A stretch of DNA of 64,000 nucleotides from Azonexus fungiphilus (GCF_003634965.1 NZ_RBXP01000020.1:62001-126000); one strand, 5' to 3'; counted from the first letter of the stretch, positions 17,618 through 26,316 are shown. Notes: generated by a model not told the origin, from the sequence alone. A program made the numbers and translations.

Positions 17618-18792
17618 CAGGTGAATCTCCGCGGGCCGTCGGCGACCGCCTTCTCGCCGAGGACCAGGGCCTCGCCCTCGCTCAGTCCGGCAGTGACTTC
17701 GGCGACATGGCGGTTGCGCACGCCGAGCGTCAGCGCCCGGGTTTCGATGCTGCCGTCGGCCCGCTGCACACGGGCCGTGGTTTTGCCCTCGGCCAGGCCG
17801 TCGACCGCCGACAGCGGGACGTTGAGCACGCCGCCGGCGCTGGCGGTGACGATGCTGACCTGGGCGGTCATCTGCGGCAGCAGCGCGCCGTCGGGGTTGG
17901 CGACGTCGAACAGCACGGTGTAATTGACCGCCTTGCTGCCCTGCGGCTGGCCGGCCGACTGGGCTTGTGCCGGCGCCTGCGGCGGCGCCGGCAGGACCTG
18001 GCGGACCTCGCCCTGCCAGCGGCGCGGGCGCGCCTCGGCGTGGCCGCCGAGGGTGGTGAACCAGACCGGCAGGCCGGCCCGGACGCGACCGATGTCGGCC
18101 TCGGAAACCTCGGTCCACACGGTCATGCCGGAGAGGTCGGCGAGGCGCAGGATGTTCGGCGTCTGGTAGGTGGCGTTCAGCGTCTGGCCCTCGCGCGCCT
18201 CGACCGAGACGACGGTGCCGGCCATCGGCGCGAAGATCCGGGTGTAGCCGAGGCGGGCCTCGTCGGCCTTGAGCGTGGCCTGGGTCTGCTCGATCTGCGC
18301 CTTGAGCTGGTCGATCCGGGCGAGCGCCCCGGCCAGCGCGGCGGTTGCCGTCTGCACGTCCTCCAGGCGGGTGGCGCCGGCGAGCGCCAGTTCCTGCTGG
18401 CGTTCGTTCTGCTGCTGGGCGAGCAGGCGCTGCGCCTGCTGTTCGGCCAGCTGGGCGCGCAGGCCGGCGAGCGCGGCGCGGCCGGCATCGACGGTGGCCC
18501 GCTGGACGCTCGGGTCGATCTCGACGAGCAGGTCGCCCTGGGCGACCTGGCTGCCCGGCTGGACGTGCAGGCGGACGATCTGGCCCGAGACCTGGGCGCC
18601 GACATCGACGTAGCGGCGCGGTTGCAGCGTGCCGATGGCGGTCACCGTGGCTTCGATGTCGGCGCGCACGACCGGGGTCGTCTCGTAGTCGACGCGATCG
18701 CCCGCGAGCCAGGTGGCGACACCGCCGAGGACGACGGCAGCGGCCAGTGCCGGGCCGACGCCGCGGCGGCGCAGGAAGGCAGGCAGCGGCAT
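17614..18792 (-). CDS. MacA/PvdR-like periplasmic adaptor protein
   Basis: This 392-aa HlyD-family adaptor has one N-terminal membrane anchor (about 10-28), a lipoyl half-motif (IGTLQPRRYVDVGAQVSGQI), a long alpha hairpin (about 95-165, rich in Gln, Ala and Leu), a second lipoyl half (TRIFAPMAGTVVSVEAREGQ) and a beta barrel. It should link the MacB-like pump to the NodT-like duct. The ATG overlaps the previous gene's stop codon by 1 nt (TGATG). Confidence 0.93.
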   Translation of the reverse strand: MPLPAFLRRRGVGPALAAAVVLGGVATWLAGDRVDYETTPVVRADIEATVTAIGTLQPRRYVDVGAQVSGQIVRLHVQPGSQVAQGDLLVEIDPSVQRATVDAGRAALAGLRAQLAEQQAQRLLAQQQNERQQELALAGATRLEDVQTATAALAGALARIDQLKAQIEQTQATLKADEARLGYTRIFAPMAGTVVSVEAREGQTLNATYQTPNILRLADLSGMTVWTEVSEADIGRVRAGLPVWFTTLGGHAEARPRRWQGEVRQVLPAPPQAPAQAQSAGQPQGSKAVNYTVLFDVANPDGALLPQMTAQVSIVTASAGGVLNVPLSAVDGLAEGKTTARVQRADGSIETRALTLGVRNRHVAEVTAGLSEGEALVLGEKAVADGPRRFTW

Positions 18793-19412
18793 CAGGGTTC
18801 GATCCGGAAGCTGAGCGTGGCGACGTGGCGGACGTCGTCGTATTTCTTGCCGTCGACGCTGGCGCTGCCGTTGATCCGGGCAGTCACCTCGAGCACGTAG
18901 AGGGCCGGGAAGGCCGGGTCGAAGCTGACCGAACCGTCGGCCGCCGGCCGCAGCACGCGCGACCAGCCGGCCGAGGTGGCGACGTTGACCTGCGAGGCGG
19001 CGACCGGGCTGCCCTTCCAGAACAGCCGGTAGGTGTTGCCGCCCGGCGTCGTCGGCACCAGTTCGAGGTCGCTGACGGCCTTGGTTTCCTGGCGGCCGTA
19101 GCGGGCGTGGTAGATGACCAGCGTCTTGTCGTCGCCGCGGCGGGCGGTGAAGCGCAGGTCGCCGGCAGCGGCGGCAACCTGGTAGCCGTCGCCGGCGGCG
19201 TTCAGGGCGACGGCCTTGCCGTCGGCGGCGAAGGCGCGGGCGTCGCGCGCTTCGGCCAGGGCCTGCGGCTTGCCGAGTTCGCCGGCGACGATGCGGCGGC
19301 CGCCGGCATCGGCGTCGATCCAGAAATATTCGGCGTGCACGGTCGACGCCGCGCACAGGGCAAAAACCGGCAGCCAGCGGCGACCGGGCAGGACGGAAAG
19401 AAAGCGTTGCAT
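18792..19412 (-). CDS. Exported DUF4198-like protein of the siderophore module
   Basis: This 206-aa protein has a clear signal peptide ending near VHA and a mature start EYFWIDADAGG. The mature part looks like a beta-rich fold with ELGKPQAL, LRFTARRGDDKTLVIYHARYG and a C-terminal YVLEVTARINGSA strand region, in the style of DUF4198/NikM-like periplasmic proteins; I am not certain of that family. The ATG at 19412 has GAGG upstream. It lies between a DUF3325 gene and the macA-like gene, a place where pseudomonad fpv/pvd clusters carry small exported proteins of unclear role in ferri-siderophore processing. Confidence 0.75.
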   Translation of the reverse strand: MQRFLSVLPGRRWLPVFALCAASTVHAEYFWIDADAGGRRIVAGELGKPQALAEARDARAFAADGKAVALNAAGDGYQVAAAAGDLRFTARRGDDKTLVIYHARYGRQETKAVSDLELVPTTPGGNTYRLFWKGSPVAASQVNVATSAGWSRVLRPAADGSVSFDPAFPALYVLEVTARINGSASVDGKKYDDVRHVATLSFRIEP

Positions 19413-19431
19413 GCGAAAGCCTCGCGGAAGG

Positions 19432-19770
19432 TCAGAGAAAGAAGGGCGGCAGCGCCAGCAGCGGGCCGACGACGGCCAGCCAGGCGGCGAAGCGCGGCGC
19501 ATAGGGCAGCAGGAAGACGAAGCCGAGCGCCGCCGTCGACAGCAGGCCGAACCAGGCGACCGGGCCGATCGCCCAGCCCCAGGCCAGGCTGCACAGCCAC
19601 AGCGCCAGCGCCAGCAGGCTCCAGCCGGTGAGGCGCAGGGCGCGGCGCAGCAGCGGCGCCGGCTTGCCGTGGCGGATCTGGCTGTGGTGGCGGTCCATCG
19701 CCAGGCTGAGCGCGAGCAGGCCGGCGTAGCAGACGAAGAAGACCAGGTAGAGCGCGAAGTGCGGGTCCAT
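19432..19770 (-). CDS. DUF3325-family small membrane protein
   Basis: This 112-aa protein has three to four hydrophobic helices (about 5-24, 48-66, 70-90 and 93-110) and a basic loop RHGKPAPLLRRALR after the first helix. DUF3325 proteins are regularly found beside PepSY proteins in siderophore loci, similar to FpvH of Pseudomonas, and probably act with the reductase. It starts 1 nt after the stop codon of the PepSY gene. Confidence 0.82.
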   Translation of the reverse strand: MDPHFALYLVFFVCYAGLLALSLAMDRHHSQIRHGKPAPLLRRALRLTGWSLLALALWLCSLAWGWAIGPVAWFGLLSTAALGFVFLLPYAPRFAAWLAVVGPLLALPPFFL

Positions 19771-19771
19771 T

Positions 19772-21397
19772 TCAGCGTCCTCCGATGGCGTCGATGGCCG
19801 CGGTTTTTGCCGTTTCCGGGCGGTCGACCGTCAGCGTTGGGGCGCGCCGGCGCAACTGGCGCAGCATCGCCAGGAAGATCAGGCCGAAGCCGATCGCGCT
19901 CAGCTCGACGCCGGCGGTTTCGCCGTCGCCGCGGGCCAGGGCGGCGACCAGCCAGTCGCCGGTGGTGGCCAGGTTGAGCAGCGGCAGCCCCAGGCAGAGC
20001 AGGGCGCAGGCCGCCAGCTGTTCGCGCCAGGCGGCCAGCGACGGACGCAGCGCGGCGTGCGCCAGGCTGGCCAGCCAGACCGCGAAGAAGAGCACGATCT
20101 CGCGCGTGCCGCGCTCGGCGACGTCGAGCGGGAGCAGCCGGTTGATCCAGAAATAAGCCGCGCAGGCGAGGATCAGGCCGGCGATGGCGGCGACGTTGAG
20201 CACCTCGATGCCGCGATAGACGCGCGCCGTCGCGGCGCCGAACTCGTTGGCCGATTTCTTGCGCCGCTTAACCATGAACAGGATCGCGCCGGTCGCCAGC
20301 ATCGCCGAGGCGGCCATGCCGCAGATGAAATACAGCCACTTCATCGGATAGCCGCCAAAGCGCACGAAATGCAGCGCGTTCATCGTCCGCTGCGTCTGCA
20401 GCACGCTGCCGCCGCGCACCGTGTTCGGCAACTGCACGTCGAGCGTCTCCAGCGTGATCGCGTCGTAGAGCGCGCTGCCGCTGCCGCGCCCGACCAGGCG
20501 GTTGTTCTCGGCGTCGGGGTCGAAGCGGCCGAAGACGCGCACGGCGGCACTGCGGTCGCCGGCATGCTCGACGACGACGAAGCTCGCCTCACGGCCGATC
20601 GCCGCCTCGCCGCGCCGCATCAGCGGCGCCAGCTCGGGCATCGGCGCGTCGATGTGCTGCAGCGGCCGCGGCGCTGGCTCCTCGCTCAGGCGCGCGAAGA
20701 AGGCCTCCTCGCTGCCGTCGTAGCGGGCGAGGACGCCGGCCGGCATGTAGGTCGCCCAGAAGATGGTCAGGCCGGTATAGGAAATCACGAACAGGAAGGG
20801 CAGGGTCAGCACGCCGAGCGCGTTGTGGCCGTCGAGCCAGGAGCGCTGGCCCTTGCCCGGGCGGAAGGTGAAGAAGTCGGTGAAGATCTTCTTGTGCACG
20901 ATGATCCCGGAAACCAGCGCGACCAGCATCGCCATCGTCGCCGCGCCGACGATCCAGATGCCGGCCATGCCGGCGTGGAACTCGAAGTGCATGTGCACGA
21001 AATGGTGGCCGCCCTCGGTCTCGCGGCTGGCGCCCGGCTGCAGCTCGGCGCCGGTGAGCGGGTCAAGCTGCGCCTGCTTGAACGGCGCATCCTCGTCGGC
21101 GCGCCAGAACACGCGGAGGTTCGGGTTTTCGTCGCCGGGCAGGGCGATCGACCAGAAATCGGCGCGCGGCGAGACCGCTGCCAGGTGGCGCTGGCCGAGC
21201 TCGACCGCACGGCTGCGCTGGTCCACGGTCGACGGCGCGATTTCGCCGATTTTCCCCTGCTCGCGCATCCAGTGCGAGATCGGGTCGTCGAAGACGCCGA
21301 GCGTGCCGGTCAGGAAGATGGCGAAGAGGATCCAGGTAAACCACAGGCCGCCCCAGGTGTGCAGCCAGGACATCGATTGGCGCAGCGTCTGCTTCAT
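19772..21397 (-). CDS. Large PepSY-family membrane protein (FpvG-like)
   Basis: This 541-aa protein starts MKQTLRQSMSWLHTWGGLWF and has helices near 17-37, 190-215, 240-260, 330-350 and three or more near the C-terminus (400-520). PepSY-type periplasmic segments lie between. His residues in LHTWGG, HWM, HMHFEFH (about 155-163) and HNALG are typical of the FpvG type, which reduces ferri-pyoverdine in the periplasm of Pseudomonas. The ATG overlaps the DUF3649 stop by 4 nt. The tail LTVDRPETAKTAAIDAIGGR is encoded partly by a copy of the dispersed palindrome and is not part of the family. Confidence 0.88.
   Translation of the reverse strand: MKQTLRQSMSWLHTWGGLWFTWILFAIFLTGTLGVFDDPISHWMREQGKIGEIAPSTVDQRSRAVELGQRHLAAVSPRADFWSIALPGDENPNLRVFWRADEDAPFKQAQLDPLTGAELQPGASRETEGGHHFVHMHFEFHAGMAGIWIVGAATMAMLVALVSGIIVHKKIFTDFFTFRPGKGQRSWLDGHNALGVLTLPFLFVISYTGLTIFWATYMPAGVLARYDGSEEAFFARLSEEPAPRPLQHIDAPMPELAPLMRRGEAAIGREASFVVVEHAGDRSAAVRVFGRFDPDAENNRLVGRGSGSALYDAITLETLDVQLPNTVRGGSVLQTQRTMNALHFVRFGGYPMKWLYFICGMAASAMLATGAILFMVKRRKKSANEFGAATARVYRGIEVLNVAAIAGLILACAAYFWINRLLPLDVAERGTREIVLFFAVWLASLAHAALRPSLAAWREQLAACALLCLGLPLLNLATTGDWLVAALARGDGETAGVELSAIGFGLIFLAMLRQLRRRAPTLTVDRPETAKTAAIDAIGGR
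19821..19830. repeat. Dispersed palindrome, copy 4 (10-bp core), coding for a protein tail
   Basis: The core CGGTCGACCG followed by TC lies 47 nt from the stop codon of the large PepSY gene and encodes TVDR in its C-terminal tail. It is the second case in this operon where the element forms a protein end. Confidence 0.6.
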
Positions 21398-21693
21398 GCT
21401 GCTGCTCCGCCGAGTTGCAGGGCGGCAGCCATCAGGCCCATTGCCGCGCCGGGCAGGAGCAGGCCGAGCCAGGCGCGGGCGGCGCTGGCGGCGGCGAAGA
21501 CCCAGATGACGGCGGCGGTGTAGACGGCGAAGCTGAACAGCGTCGCGCCGAGCACCGCTTCGGGCAGCTCGGCCGGCAGCAGGTAGCTCAGCCAGATCGA
21601 AAAGACGGAAGCCAGCGCGTAGCCGCCGACGACGGCGGCAAGAACGCGCGACCCGAGGGCGAGGCGGGGATGGGCGGGGGATGGAACGGACAT
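21394..21693 (-). CDS. DUF3649-family small membrane protein, first gene of the recycling operon
   Basis: This 99-aa protein has three hydrophobic helices (about 17-38, 44-66 and 70-95) and no soluble domain. DUF3649 proteins accompany PepSY and DUF3325 genes in iron-uptake loci; their function is unknown. GAGG lies 6 nt before the ATG. It heads the eight-gene operon running to 13811. The 221-nt gap upstream holds no clear Fur box of the type seen before the sigma genes; it has a small stem (GCGTCC/GGACGC at 21726-21742) in the presumed leader. Confidence 0.8.
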   Translation of the reverse strand: MSVPSPAHPRLALGSRVLAAVVGGYALASVFSIWLSYLLPAELPEAVLGATLFSFAVYTAAVIWVFAAASAARAWLGLLLPGAAMGLMAAALQLGGAAA

Positions 21694-21914
21694 GGCGAAC
21701 CTCGGCTGTTGGGCGTGTCGGGGAAGCGTCCGGGGCGGACGCTGCGCGGCACCATTTTTTCGGTGCTCTCAATAGACATGTCGTTTGAGAAGCGAAAAAA
21801 GGTCGTTTTGGTTACACGCCGTTACAAAAATGTTTGCCGCCGGGGCAGACCCGGCGATCGCCGGGATGCGTTATCGTCATGCTTCACCCACGCTCTCTGG
21901 AAAGGAGTACGCAG

Positions 21915-22169
21915 ATGGACTGGATCGTTTCCCTGGTGATCGGCGGCATCGTCGGCTGGCTGGCCAGCATCGTCATGAAGACCAACGCCCAGATGGGGAT
22001 CGTCGCCAACGTGCTGATCGGCATCTTCGGTTCGTCGCTCGGCTACTGGCTCGCCGGTCTGCTCGGCATGGCGCCGACCGGCGGCCTGCTGCGCTTCGCC
22101 ATCGCCATTGCCGGTGCCTCGCTGCTGATCTTCATCCTCGGCAAGCTGGGGATGTTCCGCAAGGGCTAG
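21915..22169 (+). CDS. GlsB/YeaQ/YmgE-family stress membrane protein
   Basis: This 84-aa protein consists of three membrane helices rich in Gly, Ile and Ala (IGGIVGWLASIVMK, NVLIGIFGSSLGYWLAGLLG, FAIAIAGASLLIFILGKLG), the pattern of transglycosylase-associated GlsB/YeaQ proteins. The strong ribosome site AAGGAG lies 7 nt before the ATG at 21915. It is alone on the plus strand between two iron operons and shares a bidirectional terminator with receptor C. Confidence 0.9.
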   Translation: MDWIVSLVIGGIVGWLASIVMKTNAQMGIVANVLIGIFGSSLGYWLAGLLGMAPTGGLLRFAIAIAGASLLIFILGKLGMFRKG

Positions 22170-22195
22170 ATGCCGGCGGGAAATTGCCCGGATTC

Positions 22196-22209
22196 GACGG
22201 TCGACCGTC
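22196..22209. repeat. Dispersed palindrome, copy 5 (14-bp core)
   Basis: GACGGTCGACCGTC is preceded by AAATTGCCCGGATTC, the flank shared with copies 6 and 7. It lies between the glsB-like stop codon and the shared terminator. Confidence 0.88.
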
Positions 22210-22220
22210 AACCGGCAAGA

Positions 22221-22250
22221 AAAACGGCGCCCTGGCAGGGGCGCCGTTTT
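22221..22250. terminator. Bidirectional rho-independent terminator (glsB-like gene and receptor C)
   Basis: An 11-bp stem AAAACGGCGCC / GGCGCCGTTTT with A-rich sequence on the left and T-rich sequence on the right can end both the plus-strand glsB-like gene and the minus-strand receptor C transcript. Confidence 0.85.
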
Positions 22251-22270
22251 TGCTTGTGGCCTGGTCCGGG

Positions 22271-24682
22271 TCAGAACTTGTACTTCAGCGTCAGCATCGC
22301 GCTGCGCGGTTCGCCCCAGGTGTAGGTGCTGTACCAGTCGAACAGCGTGTAGTACTTCTTGTCGAGCAGGTTGCTGACGTTGAGGTTGACCGAGAGGTGC
22401 TTGTCGATCTGGTAGCTGGCCATCGCGTCGAGCAGCCAGTAGTCTTTGACGGTGTGCTTGACGGTGTTCGAGTTGTGGTCGGAGACGTTACCCCAGGTCT
22501 TGTCCTGCCAGCGTGCTCCGCCACCGATGCTTAGGCCGGGAACGAACGCTGGCTTGTAAGTCGTGCTCAGCGTGACCTGGTTTTCAGGCGTCAGCGTGGC
22601 CACCTTGTTGCCCTGCTGGCGCGAGATCTTGTGGTTTAAGCCGGCGTGCACCTGCCATTGCGGCGTCAGCTGGCCGGAGATCTCGGCCTCGAAACCCTTG
22701 GTGCGGACGCCGCTGATCGCCCGGTAGGCGGTGCCGCCGCTCGGCGTCAGGCCGCCGGTGGCTTCGGCGTAGTTGTCCTGCTCGAGGATGAAGTAGGCGA
22801 GGCTGGCGTTGAGGCGACCGTTGAAGAAGCTGCCCTTGATCCCGGTCTCGTAGTTGAGGCCCTCGAGCGGGTCGAGCGTCTTGCCCTGGGCGTCCTGCTC
22901 GCCCTGCGGCCGGTAGATGGTGGTGTAGCTGGCATAGACCGAATACTGGTCGTTCAGGTCGTAGACGGCGCCGAGATAGGGGACGATGACGCCGGATTTC
23001 TTCATCGTCTCGTTTTCGTAATTGAGCACGCGGCTGCCGGCGATCAGCTTGAGGTCGTCGCGCAGGTTTAGGCGGGCGGCGGCGTATACGCCGCTCTCGC
23101 GCGTCTCCTCGTCGTTGGCGTACTTGTTGCCAGCTGGCAGGTTATTCCAGTCTGGCTCGGGAAGATTGCCGTTCCACCCGTAGTAATCGGTTATCGCTGT
23201 ACCGCCCGTCCAGTACCCGCGATTCGTCCAGCGCCGTTTCGATACGCTGCCACCGAGGACCAGTTCGTGCTTGCGCCCGAGCAGTTCGAACGGCCCGCTG
23301 GCGTAGAGGTCGACGGCGTCGGCGACGGTCTTGCCTACGTACTTGCCTTCCCAGGTCGAGATGCCGCCGCCGGTCGCCGGGTCGGGGTTGCCGGAAGCGG
23401 CCGCGCCGAGCGGCGCGTCGTAGCCGTTGATCTGGTGGTTGAACTGGGCCTTGACCAGCCAGTCGTTGGCGAAGCTGTGTTCGAGCGTGGCGAAGGCGGT
23501 GCGCGTGTATTGCTGCCAGCTGCTCCAGTCGGCGCCGTTGTTGAACGAGCGCGGCATCTTGTTGAAGTTGCCGTTGGCGTCGTAGATCGGGATGCCGCCC
23601 CAGGTCGAGCGTGTCGGGTCGTTGTCCTGGGCGTCGGCGCCGACGGTGAGCAGCGTCGTCGGGCCGAGATCGGCTTCGAGGATGCCGTAGAAGGTCGCCG
23701 TCTGGCGTTCGTAGCCGTCGAGGTGCGAGTGCTTGTCCTCGTAGGCGGCGACGGCGCGGCCGCGCAGGCTGCCGGCCGGGTTGAGGGCGCCGCTGAAGTC
23801 GAGCTGGCCGCGGTAGGTGTCGTTGGTGCCGGCGCCGAGGCTGATTTCGCCGTGGAAATCCTTGGTCGGTTTCTTGCGGATCAGGTTGATCGTCGCGCCC
23901 GGGTCGCCGCTGCCGGTGAGCAGGCCGGTGGCGCCCTTGAGCACCTCGACGCGGTCGTAGATGGCCATGTCGCTGAGCGTGTTGCCGGCTGAGTAGGCCG
24001 AGTCGCGGCGCATCGGGATACCGTCGTACTGGAAATTGTTGATGTCGAAGCCGCGAGCAAAGTACACGGTGCGTTCGCTGTCGTACGTGACGATGCTGAT
24101 GCCCGGCGTGTGCGCCATCACCGCGTCGATCGAGGTCAGGTTGAAGTCGTCCATCTCCTGGCGGGTGACGACGCTGATGGTCTGCGGCGTCTCGCGCGGC
24201 GTCAGCACCAGCCGGGTGGCGGTGGCGATCGTCCCCGGCGTGTAGCTGCCGCTGCCTTCGGTGATCTCGCCGAGCTGGTTGGCCGAGACGGTCATCGCCT
24301 TGAGCGTCGTTTCACCGGCTGGCGGCGCGCCGGCCGGGCGCAGCACGTAGTTGCCCTGGCCGCGATGCACGGCCTCCAGGCCGCTGCCTTCGAGCAGCCG
24401 GGCGAGGCCGCCGGCGGTGGTGTAGGCGCCGTTGAGGCCGGCGCTGCGCAGGCCGCGCGTCTGGGCGGCGTCGAACGATAGGGTGATGTCGGCGGCGGCA
24501 GCGAAGGCGGTGAGCGTCGCGTCGAGCCGGCCGGCGGCGATCTGGTAGCTGCGTGCGGCGCTCTGCGCCTGCGCCGGCGCGATCGTCGCCAGCGTCAGCG
24601 GGGCGGTCAGGGCCAGGCCGAGCAGGGCGGCGCGCAGGGCACCGGCGATGGGTCGCGGGCGCGACGGGAAGGGTGGCGTCAT
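22271..24682 (-). CDS. TonB-dependent siderophore receptor C with STN domain (FpvA/FhuE-like)
   Basis: This 803-aa receptor has a signal peptide ending near APAQA, an STN domain (about 42-115, RSYQIAAGRLDATL), a plug with RETPQTISVVTRQEMDDF, ARGFDINNFQYDGIP and DRVEVLKGATGLLTGSGDPG, and a barrel ending MLTLKYKF. The plug motifs are those of ferric-siderophore receptors of the FpvA/FhuE/FoxA group. The ATG at 24680-24682 has AGAGGA 9 nt upstream. The 110-nt gap to FecR C holds a T-rich tract and, 18 bp on, TAGAGAGGC (minus strand, 24732-24766), a weaker form of the candidate ECF promoter before receptors D-F. No PepSY partner follows. Confidence 0.93.
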   Translation of the reverse strand: MTPPFPSRPRPIAGALRAALLGLALTAPLTLATIAPAQAQSAARSYQIAAGRLDATLTAFAAAADITLSFDAAQTRGLRSAGLNGAYTTAGGLARLLEGSGLEAVHRGQGNYVLRPAGAPPAGETTLKAMTVSANQLGEITEGSGSYTPGTIATATRLVLTPRETPQTISVVTRQEMDDFNLTSIDAVMAHTPGISIVTYDSERTVYFARGFDINNFQYDGIPMRRDSAYSAGNTLSDMAIYDRVEVLKGATGLLTGSGDPGATINLIRKKPTKDFHGEISLGAGTNDTYRGQLDFSGALNPAGSLRGRAVAAYEDKHSHLDGYERQTATFYGILEADLGPTTLLTVGADAQDNDPTRSTWGGIPIYDANGNFNKMPRSFNNGADWSSWQQYTRTAFATLEHSFANDWLVKAQFNHQINGYDAPLGAAASGNPDPATGGGISTWEGKYVGKTVADAVDLYASGPFELLGRKHELVLGGSVSKRRWTNRGYWTGGTAITDYYGWNGNLPEPDWNNLPAGNKYANDEETRESGVYAAARLNLRDDLKLIAGSRVLNYENETMKKSGVIVPYLGAVYDLNDQYSVYASYTTIYRPQGEQDAQGKTLDPLEGLNYETGIKGSFFNGRLNASLAYFILEQDNYAEATGGLTPSGGTAYRAISGVRTKGFEAEISGQLTPQWQVHAGLNHKISRQQGNKVATLTPENQVTLSTTYKPAFVPGLSIGGGARWQDKTWGNVSDHNSNTVKHTVKDYWLLDAMASYQIDKHLSVNLNVSNLLDKKYYTLFDWYSTYTWGEPRSAMLTLKYKF

Positions 24683-24792
24683 GGTGAAAATTCCTCTTTT
24701 TTCCGGGTTGACCGTGGACGGGCGCGGGCGCGCCTCTCTACTGGTTGGCCGGATGGCGGAAAAAAAGAGCAACCCCGGGATGCAAATAATTC

Positions 24793-25734
24793 TCAGGCGG
24801 CGTCGACGCGAACCCAGTAACGGGTCAGGAAATGCAGCCGGATCGGCAGCGACGCCGCCAGGTTGTCGAGCACGGCATCGCTGTCGGCCAGGCGGAAGAC
24901 GCCGGACAGGCGCAGGCCGGCGACCGCGGGCGACCAGGCGAGATGGCCGCGGCGGTGGCGGGCGAGTTCGCCGAGGAAATCGTCGAGGCGGCGGTCGATG
25001 GCGATCAGGCGGCCGTCGCGCCAGGCGCCGCTGCCGGCCGTCAGGGGCTGGCTCGGGCTGACGCCGGCGGCGTCGAAATCGACCTCTTCGCCCGCCGCCA
25101 GCCGGCGCGGCGGGCCGTCGAGCGGGCGAATCTCGACCGCGTGCTGGTGCACCGCCACCCGCGTCGTCGCGCCGTCGAGGCGAACGCCGAAACGGGTGCC
25201 GAGGGCGCGGATCGCGCCGTGCCCGGTGTGCACTTCGAAGGGGCGCGGATCGGCGGCGGTGCTGACGAAGATCTCGCCGGCGAGCAGGCGCAGCCGGCGC
25301 AAATTGGCACCGTAATCGACGTCGACCGCGGAAGCGCTGTTGAGGTCGAGGCTGCCGCCGTCGGCGAGGACGACGCGGCGCCGCTCGCCGGTGGCAGTAC
25401 GCAGGTCGGCGGCGGCGACCTGCCAGCCGGCCTCGAGTTCGGGCAGCAGGGCGAGCGTGCCGCCGCCCGAGAGCAGCAGCGCGAGCAATTTGAGCGTGCG
25501 CCGGCGGCGCTCGCGGGCACCGCTCAGCGTCGGCCCGGCAAGCTCGCCGGGCACCGCGTGCAGCCGCTGGCTGAGCGCCTGCATCCGCGCCCAGGCCTGG
25601 CGGTGGCTGGCGTCGGCGGCGAGCCAGCGTTCCCAGGCGGCGCGCTCGGCGGCCGCGGTCGTCGCGTCGTTCAACTGCACGTACCAGTGCGCAGCGGCCT
25701 CCAGGGTTGCCCGCGGCAGTTCGCGACCGGCCAT
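24793..25734 (-). CDS. FecR-type anti-sigma factor C
   Basis: This 313-aa protein has DUF4880 (AAHWYVQLND and AWERWLAADASHRQAWARM), a membrane helix near 80-97 (LLALLLSGGGTLALLP), a FecR domain (GERRRVVLADGGSLDLNSASAVDV, IRALGTRFGVRL) and a C-terminal domain ending PIRLHFLTRYWVRVDAA. The ATG at 25732-25734 follows the sigma C stop by 1 nt; an ATG at 25752 would overlap sigma C and add six residues. GAGGG lies 9 nt before the chosen start. Confidence 0.92.
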   Translation of the reverse strand: MAGRELPRATLEAAAHWYVQLNDATTAAAERAAWERWLAADASHRQAWARMQALSQRLHAVPGELAGPTLSGARERRRRTLKLLALLLSGGGTLALLPELEAGWQVAAADLRTATGERRRVVLADGGSLDLNSASAVDVDYGANLRRLRLLAGEIFVSTAADPRPFEVHTGHGAIRALGTRFGVRLDGATTRVAVHQHAVEIRPLDGPPRRLAAGEEVDFDAAGVSPSQPLTAGSGAWRDGRLIAIDRRLDDFLGELARHRRGHLAWSPAVAGLRLSGVFRLADSDAVLDNLAASLPIRLHFLTRYWVRVDAA

Positions 25735-25735
25735 C

Positions 25736-26242
25736 TCAGCAGCCCTCGGCAAGGATCAGGCAGTGCGCCAGCGCCCGCGCCAGGTGCTTCTTGACGGTCG
25801 TCACCGAAACGCCGAGGCGTTCGCCGATGGCGGCGTAGGTGAGGCCCTCGAACTGGGCGAGAAGGAAGATCTCGCGGGCGCGCGGGCCGAGTTCGTCGAG
25901 CATGCGGTCGATGGCGAGCAGGGTTTCCAGGATCAGGGCCCGCGTCTCCGGCGAAATGGCCAGCGGTTCCGGCCGCGCCGCCAGCGTTTCCAGCCAGGCG
26001 GCCTCGATGCTCTGGCGGCGGAAGCGGTCGACCACCAGGCCCTTGGCGATCGTCGCCAGGTATTTGCGCGGTTCCTCGATCGCCGCCGCGTTGCGCGCCG
26101 CGAGGATGCGCAGGAAGGTGTCGTGGGCGAGATCGGCGGCGTCGTGGCCGTTGCCGAGCTTGCGTCGCAGCCAGCCGGCCAGCCAGCCGTGGTGGTCGCG
26201 GTAGAGCGTCGACAGGGAATCGGACGGGGCAGCGCAGGCCAA
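25736..26242 (-). CDS. FecI-type ECF sigma factor C (TTG start)
   Basis: This 168-aa ECF sigma factor has region 2 TLYRDHHGWLAGWLRRKLG and DLAHDTFLRIL, and region 4 PRAREIFLLAQFEGLTYAAIGERLGVSVTTVKKHL. The start is TTG at 26240-26242 with GGAG 6 nt upstream. It should switch on receptor C. Confidence 0.94.
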   Translation of the reverse strand: MACAAPSDSLSTLYRDHHGWLAGWLRRKLGNGHDAADLAHDTFLRILAARNAAAIEEPRKYLATIAKGLVVDRFRRQSIEAAWLETLAARPEPLAISPETRALILETLLAIDRMLDELGPRAREIFLLAQFEGLTYAAIGERLGVSVTTVKKHLARALAHCLILAEGC

Positions 26243-26262
26243 GGGAAGCTCCGGAAAGGAAT

Positions 26263-26316
26263 GCTGGCTGGCCCGATGGGCGTGGCTTGCGTTAGTTTTT
26301 AAGAATGGTTCTCATT
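26263..26316 (-). promoter_or_regulatory. Fur box and GGCTGG leader upstream of sigma C
   Basis: The box is AATGAGAACCATT on the minus strand (26304-26316), identical to the sigma D box and close to the classic Fur half-site pair, 61 nt before the TTG. The leader carries GCTGGCTGGCCC (26263-26274) and TGGCTTGC (26283-26290) on the plus strand. Confidence 0.75.

Noticed and set aside
21694-21914. Fur box upstream of the DUF3649-to-Fur-like operon
   Set aside because: The best stretch (CTATTGAGAGCACC on the minus strand) matches too poorly compared with the six clear boxes; regulation of this operon is left open.
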